Origin: Athripsodes cinereus
Lineage: Eukaryota > Arthropoda > Insecta > Trichoptera > Leptoceridae
NCBI GenBank assembly: GCA_947579605.1
Contig: OX388329.1
Coordinates: 1,513,153-1,577,152 of the forward strand
Reading direction: 5' to 3'
Length of the DNA stretch: 64,000 nucleotides
Below the pieces are notes generated by a model. It did no database searches. It was not told where the DNA came from and saw nothing but the letters and a program-made list of their open reading frames with translations. The first letter of the stretch is position 1, and each line of letters opens with the position of its first letter. The position numbers were made by a program, and so were the translations under genes. Below, one piece after another: positions 58,556 to 64,000 of the stretch.

Positions 58556-58740
58556 CATTTTCTCAAGCTGCCAGTAGACCCCTGCGCTCAGCAAAGGTAT
58601 CCACCAACATGCTGGACGAGATCAATAGAACCAACTAGTCCTGATTCTACGACAGGGCTTTTGGTATCCAAAGACCCGTCGTCTGGAATCGACTCCTCCA
58701 AAATCTTTATAAAAAGCGTTCAGGAGCAAACTAAAGACAT
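58556..58740 (+). pseudogene. CR1/L2-like LINE C-terminal remnant
   Basis: AASRPLRSAKVSTNMLDEIN, two stops, then YDRAFGIQRPVVWNRLLQNL, the same LRS...RAFG..xPVxWNRL block as at 28636-28965 but from another copy. It is very short and carries stops. Confidence 0.7.
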
Positions 58741-58849
58741 TGCTCTTCCAATATAGCTTTTTAGAGATAGATGCTTCATTAAGCGGGACTGAATAAAGCA
58801 TCCAACACACGTACTATTTATATCTAAATTCTATATAATATCATCTCCA

Positions 58850-58995
58850 CATTTGGAATAGCCACGACATTAGCTGCATGTAATAAATATGCAGCTTTCA
58901 TCTCCATGCCAATATAAATAAAACAAACAGTTTGGACTGGTCTTCATCATTGCTGGATTAAAAGCCTAAAATGACTGGTATATAATATCTTACAA
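58850..58995 (-). repeat. SINE-like repeat, diverged copy
   Basis: GGAATAGCCACGACATTAGC, TGCATGTAATAAATATGCAG and CTCCATGCCAATATAAATAA parallel the element at 12690-12955. Confidence 0.5.
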
Positions 58996-59037
58996 ATTAT
59001 TGCCTTTTACGATACGACACTCATTAAGGGGCCCCTT

Positions 59038-59747
59038 TAGCAAAAACGATAAAACATTCAATTTTCAACAAGTTTGGTACACAAACTCTCCAAACTTATT
59101 GACCCTACGAACATTTTGATTTGAAAAATTATGAAAACAAATATTAATTACCAATATTAAACTTTAACTTTAAAAAAAAAACTTGATTTTAGCTTCATAA
59201 CATTCGTTTATAAAAAAGCATATTTCTAAAAATCGAATTCGGGGGTGTGTTTGGTACATAAATGCACGAGAACCCTACAAATTTTCTTATATTTTTTTTA
59301 ACATTACGAATACTTTGATAGTAATTACAATTATAGAACAAAAAAAACTATTTTTTTTTGTTTTTTTCATGGACATTGACCGATTTAAAAATATTTTTTT
59401 GATAAAATTTCTCATATTTTGAAACCAAAAATCACCAAATGAACTCGATTTTTTGTATACTAAAAAAGTTTGCTAAAATCTATAGTATTTATATGCTTGA
59501 TAGGATTAATAAAAAATATATATATTTTACTAATAATTAGTATTTTGATATAACAAAGAGTACCTAAATAAATCTCGTCAGTCTGCGATTAATTTATATT
59601 TTAGTAAAAAACTAATATTGGTAATAAATATTTGTTTTTTTTAATTTTATCAAATCAATATGTTCGCTAGGGTCAACAAGTTTTGGCAGTTTTTCTATCA
59701 AATTTGTTGAAAATTGAATATTTTACTGTTTTTGCTAAACGGGGCCC
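59038..59747. mobile_element. piggyBac-type MITE, 710 bp
   Basis: Flanked by TTAA on both sides (59034-59037, 59748-59751). TIRs of at least 50 bp start GGGGCCCCTTTAGCAAAAAC and are inverted at the right (GTTTTTGCTAAACGGGGCCC), including ATTCAATTTTCAACAA and its inverse. TTAA target sites define the piggyBac superfamily. No transposase. Confidence 0.85.
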
Positions 59748-59751
59748 TTAA

Positions 59752-60079
59752 CTTACATACATTAGGGTGAAATACCTATTCTTTTCATAGATCCCACAGA
59801 ACGATTGAAACGATTTTATACAGTTCATTGTATTACTAGACTTTCCATTACTGAAACATGTCCATAATTGGCTATCCCTGTTTTGTTCAGACGCAAACCT
59901 GACAACCTAAACACTACATTGTATCAAATTGGCAATATTGTGTGTATATTATATTTGTATTATAGTTCATCTCTTAATTAAGATGTTGTGTGCTAAATAT
60001 CCAGTCGCTTGGTCAATAAGTTAGATGTCCACATTGCGACACACATCCCGACACGTTCTTGTTATTGTTGTTGTTATTG
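59752..60079. other. No feature seen
   Basis: AT-rich intronic sequence. Confidence 0.4.
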
Positions 60080-60741
60080 TCGATGTCGCCGCCCGATCGT
60101 TAAATTAGCCAGTTAACTAAACGGCTATGCCTTTAGTTAAATGCCGGCATTCAGTTGAATACGTAGCCGTTTCGTTGAATCACAATGGCACGCCAAACGT
60201 TAAACGTTTTGTCAGATAAAAAGCTAGCCCGATTGTTGAAATCGAGTTTGTTTTTTTGGCATTGTGACACTAGGATTGTTAAACGTTGCGTTGAACTCAA
60301 TTTCTTTTAGATAAAAGTTGTAGATAGCTATCTAAAGTAAATTTGTTTTAACTAGGTTTATCTCAATGTGTCGTGGTTAGATGGAGGAAATCACTTTATG
60401 GCGATAATCTTGCCACTGCACATCGTCCTAGTTTTTCAAATTTTATATTGTTTTGTTAACACTGTTATAAAATGATGATGTGCAAAAAGAATAAATAAAT
60501 AAAGAATAAATTTATTATAGGTAAGTATCTTATGGATAAAGTGATGGTTAAATTTTTTTGCCGCATCAATATAAAACTATCCAGTGGATAGCTATCCACC
60601 AGTCGAAATGTTGGCTACACTTAAATCGCATGTTTTGTCTATGGTTTTAGCTTGATCCTCATTTAATTGACTGCCGGCGATTAACTTATCGCCTAGCCAT
60701 TCAGTCAACTAGCTAATTCAATAATCGAGTGGCAACATCTG
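60080..60741. mobile_element. Diverged TIR element
   Basis: Left end GATGTCGCCGCCCGATCGTT, then AAATTAGCCAGTTAACTAAA, and an inverse at the right (TTCAGTCAACTAGCTAATTC, AATAATCGAGTGGCAACATC). Internal GCCGGCATTCAGTTGAAT / ATTTAATTGACTGCCGGC also pair. No ORF; target duplication unclear. Confidence 0.6.
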
Positions 60742-60994
60742 TATCACATTGTTGCTCGCTGTCACTTGGCCGGAATTGAGGATTAATACGACTTAATCCA
60801 TTGTATAATAATACTTTTTACTTAATTGACGGTTCGCATGTTGTCTTATATGTTTTTTTCATGTTAACTAATTGAAAGATTATTCTCAAATTAGGTCAAA
60901 ACTTCTCAAAATCATGTTAGATAAATAAGCATTACATCCTTCTTAGCTTTTTGACAAGTAAAATTTTATGGTATTTTGTCTATATAGATTGCTA

Positions 60995-61030
60995 CTACTA
61001 TACCATCACGGCACATCTCACATAAAAGGA
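60995..61030 (-). repeat. SINE-like repeat, end scrap
   Basis: TACCATCACGGCACATCTCA only. Confidence 0.4.
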
Positions 61031-61365
61031 AAACTCACGTAAAAATTGAAATTGATTACCGGAGACTACAGGATTGACTTTGCTGCTACAATTATCGTAA
61101 TTAAATAACTCACAAACTGACGTAATTAAAATAATTAACTACCGAATTAACGTCCAAGTATTATTTTGATCTATATGCATCACACTGGACATGTCTAAAT
61201 TTAAACCTTTGAAATGAAAAACCTTTCTCACAACATAACTTGTTATCGATAGTTTAATTTTAAATTTATTAAAAAAATATATATTTTTGATAATTTTTGA
61301 CATTTCTAAGAATGATGATTTTATACTTAAAATCTTAGAGATATTATTTCTTAAGAATATTTTTT

Positions 61366-61720
61366 GTTATTAATTTATGTAAAAAAGATTAAACACTATA
61401 CGTTCCACTTAAATAACTGTACTACTAAAGTTGATATTTTCAACCGACGGTACTTGGTGGAAATTCATGTTGAATTAATTACAAATAAAACACTTATTTA
61501 TAGTATATCCACAGTGACTTTTTATTATAATTAATTCAACTGTACTACTACTCAGAACTATTTGTTCCATCATCAGTATGTCACTATTAAGTAGTTCTGA
61601 TGATGGAACAAGTAGTTCTGAATACGTTTTAACTTAATACAGTTATTTATGTGGAAAGTACATTGTTTCATTTATTTTACATAAATTAATAATAACATAT
61701 GGAATTCCACATTGCTAGTC
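61366..61720 (+). mobile_element. Hammerhead-family foldback with nested insertion
   Basis: Left arm (about 61366-61427 plus 61551-61573) and right arm (about 61610-61685) are inverted copies (TTATTAATTTATGTAAAA with TTTTACATAAATTAATAA; AAATAACTGT with ACAGTTATTT; CAGAACTATTTGTTCCATCATCAG with its inverse). CTGATGA at about 61611 and helix II GGAAC-AAGTA-GTTCT are kept, but GAAA has become GAAT, so the ribozyme is probably dead. The tail reads CATATGGAATTCCACATT. Confidence 0.65.
61428..61537 (-). mobile_element. 5'-truncated family copy inside the foldback
   Basis: 110 bp flanked by the perfect 13-bp repeat AACTGTACTACTA (61415-61427 and 61538-61550). On the minus strand it aligns with the last 110 bases of the element at 22289-22560 (AAAAAGTCACTGTGGATATA ... 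ATGAATTTCCACCAAGTACC ... CAACTT). It carries only the 3' end, as expected of retroposition. Confidence 0.75.
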
Positions 61721-62000
61721 ACAAAACATTTGAAAAGTTAATATTTTTTGACTAGCATAATAAGGATTGAAAAATGCTAATCTCTATTTATGAATGTAAC
61801 TTAGTAAGGTCTTACAATTGTAATAGAATTGTTCCTAAATTGTGAAAAAAATTGAGATTTTTCTACACATATTCTTTATGAAACGAATAACGTTTTTTAT
61901 TCTTTAATAAAGTATTTTGTAAGATGTGGTTTAGAGAGTTTGTTTGGTAAATGTATATTGATAATAATATATTCAATATTAGATTCGTATGTAAATTAAT
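61721..62000. other. No feature seen
   Basis: Intronic sequence leading to the 62024 exon. Confidence 0.4.
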
Positions 62001-62023
62001 GTTTACGTTTTCATTTGCTTCAG

Positions 62024-62101
62024 GTGACATCACACAAAAGGGATATGAGAAGAAAAAGACGAGGCTGCTTAGTCCATATTTACCTAAACAACAGCAATCA
62101 G
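62024..62101 (+). CDS. DIP2 internal exon (DMAP1-binding domain)
   Basis: A 78-nt phase-1/phase-1 exon between TTTTCATTTGCTTCAG and CAG|GTGAGA. Translation: (G)DITQKGYEKKKTRLLSPYLP then KQQQS. The DITQKGYEKK(R/K)xxLLxPYLP block is the conserved part of the N-terminal DMAP1-binding domain of Disco-interacting protein 2. DIP2 is a large multidomain protein with two acyl-CoA-synthetase-like (AMP-binding) domains, linked to neuronal morphology and lipid metabolism. The upstream partner exon must end in phase 1, as the 40553 exon does. Downstream exons lie beyond the window. Family recognition is strong despite the short length. Confidence 0.85.
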
Positions 62102-62199
62102 GTGAGATATATTTATGTACTACCAACACATAACATATTATACAAAATAACATTATTCAAACATGTCTAAAGTCTAGTGTAAGTACATTTTACACTTAA

Positions 62200-62710
62200 G
62201 GGGCCCTTTAGCAAAAACGATAAAACATTCAATATTCAACAAGTTTGGTACACAAACTCTCAAAACTTGTTGACCCTGCGAACATTTTGATTTGATTAAA
62301 TATGAAAACAAATATTAGTTACCATCATCAAACTTTAACTTTAAAAAAAAAACTTTATTTTAGCTTCATAGTATTCGTTTTAAAAAAGCATATTTCTAAA
62401 AATCGAATTCGGGGGTGTGTTTGGTACATAAATGCACGAGAATCCTACAAATTTTCATATATTTTTTTTTACGAATACTAAGATAGTTATTACAATTATA
62501 GAACAAATAAATCATATTTTTTACACCTAAATATATCTCGTCAGTCTGCGATTTATTTATTTTTTAGTAAAAAGGTAGTATTGGTAATAAATATTTGTTT
62601 TTTTTTATTTTATCAAATCAATGTGTTCGCAAAGGTCAACAAGTTTTGGCAGTTTTTCTATCAAATTTGTTGAAAATTGAAGATTTTACCGTTTTTGCTA
62701 AACGGGGCCC
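62200..62710. mobile_element. piggyBac-type MITE, 511 bp
   Basis: Flanked by TTAA (62196-62199, 62711-62714), with the same GGGGCCC(C)TTTAGC TIRs and subterminal sequence as the copy at 59038-59747. It lacks about 200 bp of the centre. It lies about 100 bp after the DIP2 exon, in the next intron. Confidence 0.85.
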
Positions 62711-62714
62711 TTAA

Positions 62715-62874
62715 CATAAGATTAATATAACTTACTATGCAAATTATAGGACTACGAATTCCATCAATATAATAGGATATTATTTAAACCAGTGACAGCA
62801 ATATTTGTATTGTTTTCGACAACTATGTAATTAGTTTTATTATTTGAGCGTTTCGCTACCGCAGTTTCGATGAG
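62715..62874. other. No feature seen
   Basis: Intronic sequence. Confidence 0.4.
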
Positions 62875-62970
62875 CGTCCCTACAGCTGGGTGAAAGCGTC
62901 AATTTTCAATAGAAATATTCGAAGATTGATAATTGATGTTTTCATCCAGCTGTGTGGACGCAGCTATTTA
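62875..62970. repeat. Short derivative of the 3004-3259 foldback
   Basis: CAGCTGGGTGAAAGCGTCAA, AATATTCGAAGATTGATAAT and CCAGCTGTGTGGACGCAGCT share both ends and part of the centre with that element. Confidence 0.6.
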
Positions 62971-63965
62971 CGAACTATTATCTAAAACGAAGCTAGCAAG
63001 TATGACATCAAATATAAAGAAGTAAATAAAATCGCCTTTTTTATTATTCAAGTTCTGTGCAGTTAATAAAAATGTAACTTCAAAATACTCGACTTCATTC
63101 GTTTTTTTTTTGTAATTATCTGTCAAAAATTATTATTATTAAAAAACGACACTGTGTTTTAGTATCGAAACTGGACAAATGCATTTGTAATTAAATGTAG
63201 TATAAAATGTAGTAGAGAGTTCAAAAACTAATTAAATTTCGACTTATTTCCACAGTAACACTGATTTTCTCCACTATCATCCACAAAAATTTCAAAAAGT
63301 GTGGCTGTTTTGTAAAATGCAATTTTATAGAACTTAATACGAAAATCATTTTTGTATACTTATTTTAAAAAATATATCGTAATTGATCTGTTCTTTTTCG
63401 ATTTTGAACCACTCACTTTTTCGTTATTTACTTTTTTATGTGACAGATAATAATTATCATGTAGTGTCTTATGTCCTTGACAAGTTAAGGAAAATCGACA
63501 GTGTTTAAGTAATTTGGTAATTCTTATGTAAAGCGTCATAATATTGAATTGTTTTTAAATGTGTTTATTTATAATAATTATGACTAATGTCAGTCATTAT
63601 TATATACTTAGTTCATCGCGTCTTTAATGCAAAAAAAAACCTTGAGATATTTTTTATGGTTCAATTGAATAATCTTGGACATCCCAATCATCGAAGAGCG
63701 AGAAAAATTCTCCACATACACTTCATTAACGCATTGCAGTACATCAAAAAAGTACTTTTAAGAGGAGGCAGGAATTGTGTCCCGATTCTCACGAATTGGC
63801 TTAAACTGGTTTGAGAAAAATTTAATGTCAATTTTTGACCCAATCGAGTGTCGGAAACTTGGATTTCAATTGCTCAGAACTGTAGATGGTAATCATATTT
63901 GTATTTAAACCATTCTAGATGAACTATTCACATCGCTTTAATAATTCCGAAAAAAACGAACAGAA
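62971..63965. other. No gene recognised
   Basis: AT-rich. 63760-63800 has a diverged copy of the CTTACGAATCGGCT motif. Confidence 0.4.
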
Positions 63966-63969
63966 ACAT

Positions 63970-64000
63970 TCTGTTCATTGTGGGAATCGAACCCACGAAC
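63970..64000 (-). repeat. tRNA-like B-box at window edge
   Basis: The minus strand reads GTTCGTGGGTTCGATTCCCAC, a T-arm with B-box GGTTCGATTCC. A tRNA gene or SINE head is cut by the end of the window. Confidence 0.5.

Larger units (their letters stand above)
42459..62023 (+). other. Inferred 19.6-kb intron
   Basis: Bounded by GTGAGT at 42459 and a pyrimidine-rich TTTTCATTTGCTTCAG ending at 62023. It holds the LINE, hAT MITE, inverted element pair and other repeats listed separately. No other coding exon was recognised in it. The usual DIP2 exon ending in ELELSEG was not found by eye. Confidence 0.45.

Noticed and set aside
1..64000. CRISPR arrays, operons, or viral genes
   Set aside because: The tandem repeats lack spacer structure, the window is eukaryotic, and no viral polymerase, capsid or envelope motif was recognised; the only polymerases are non-LTR reverse transcriptases.

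Overview
The window reads as intergenic and intronic DNA from a large, AT-rich animal genome, most likely an arthropod and probably an insect. The evidence is the long intron, the mix of transposon families (Helitron, I-group LINE, hAT, piggyBac-like, Tigger-like, TA-flanked MITEs, tRNA-derived SINEs) and one conserved metazoan exon. I cannot name the order safely. There are no operons, CRISPR arrays or rRNA genes.

Host coding sequence is scarce and lies on the + strand. A 78-nt internal exon at 62024-62101 encodes the DMAP1-binding-domain segment typical of Disco-interacting protein 2 (DIP2). A 635-codon exon at 40553-42458 starts with ATG, ends in a consensus splice donor and is in exactly the phase needed to join it across a 19.6-kb intron. 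It is therefore a candidate alternative first exon of the same gene, though it could be a separate gene.

Layout. 1-2450: a LINE fragment, a TA MITE and a Helitron-type 3' end. 2450-11090: an intact minus-strand Helitron RepHel gene with spliced leader exons and several short repeats below it. 11100-21700: LINE relics, foldback elements and a Tigger-like element. 21700-40500: SINEs, MITEs, CR1-like relics, a 98-bp tandem array and nested insertions. 40553-62101: the host gene, whose intron holds a full-length I-group LINE, a hAT MITE, an inverted pair of 0.53-kb elements and piggyBac-type MITEs. 62102-64000: a second piggyBac-type MITE and small repeats.

The most unusual content is a dispersed family of short (about 0.2-0.35 kb) foldback elements flanked by 10-13-bp direct repeats. 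Their right arms contain type I hammerhead ribozyme cores: CTGANGA, helix II, GAAA, a palindromic helix III, then a UH cleavage site. Copies at 22289-22560, 34395-34450 and 49290-49322 keep the whole core. Others (15992-16251, 36430-36665, 37975-38100, 61366-61720) are diverged. One copy is split by the full-length LINE, and another by a 5'-truncated copy of its own family. This organisation resembles non-autonomous Penelope-like elements or retrozymes, which are known to carry hammerheads. The assignment here is from reading the sequence only.
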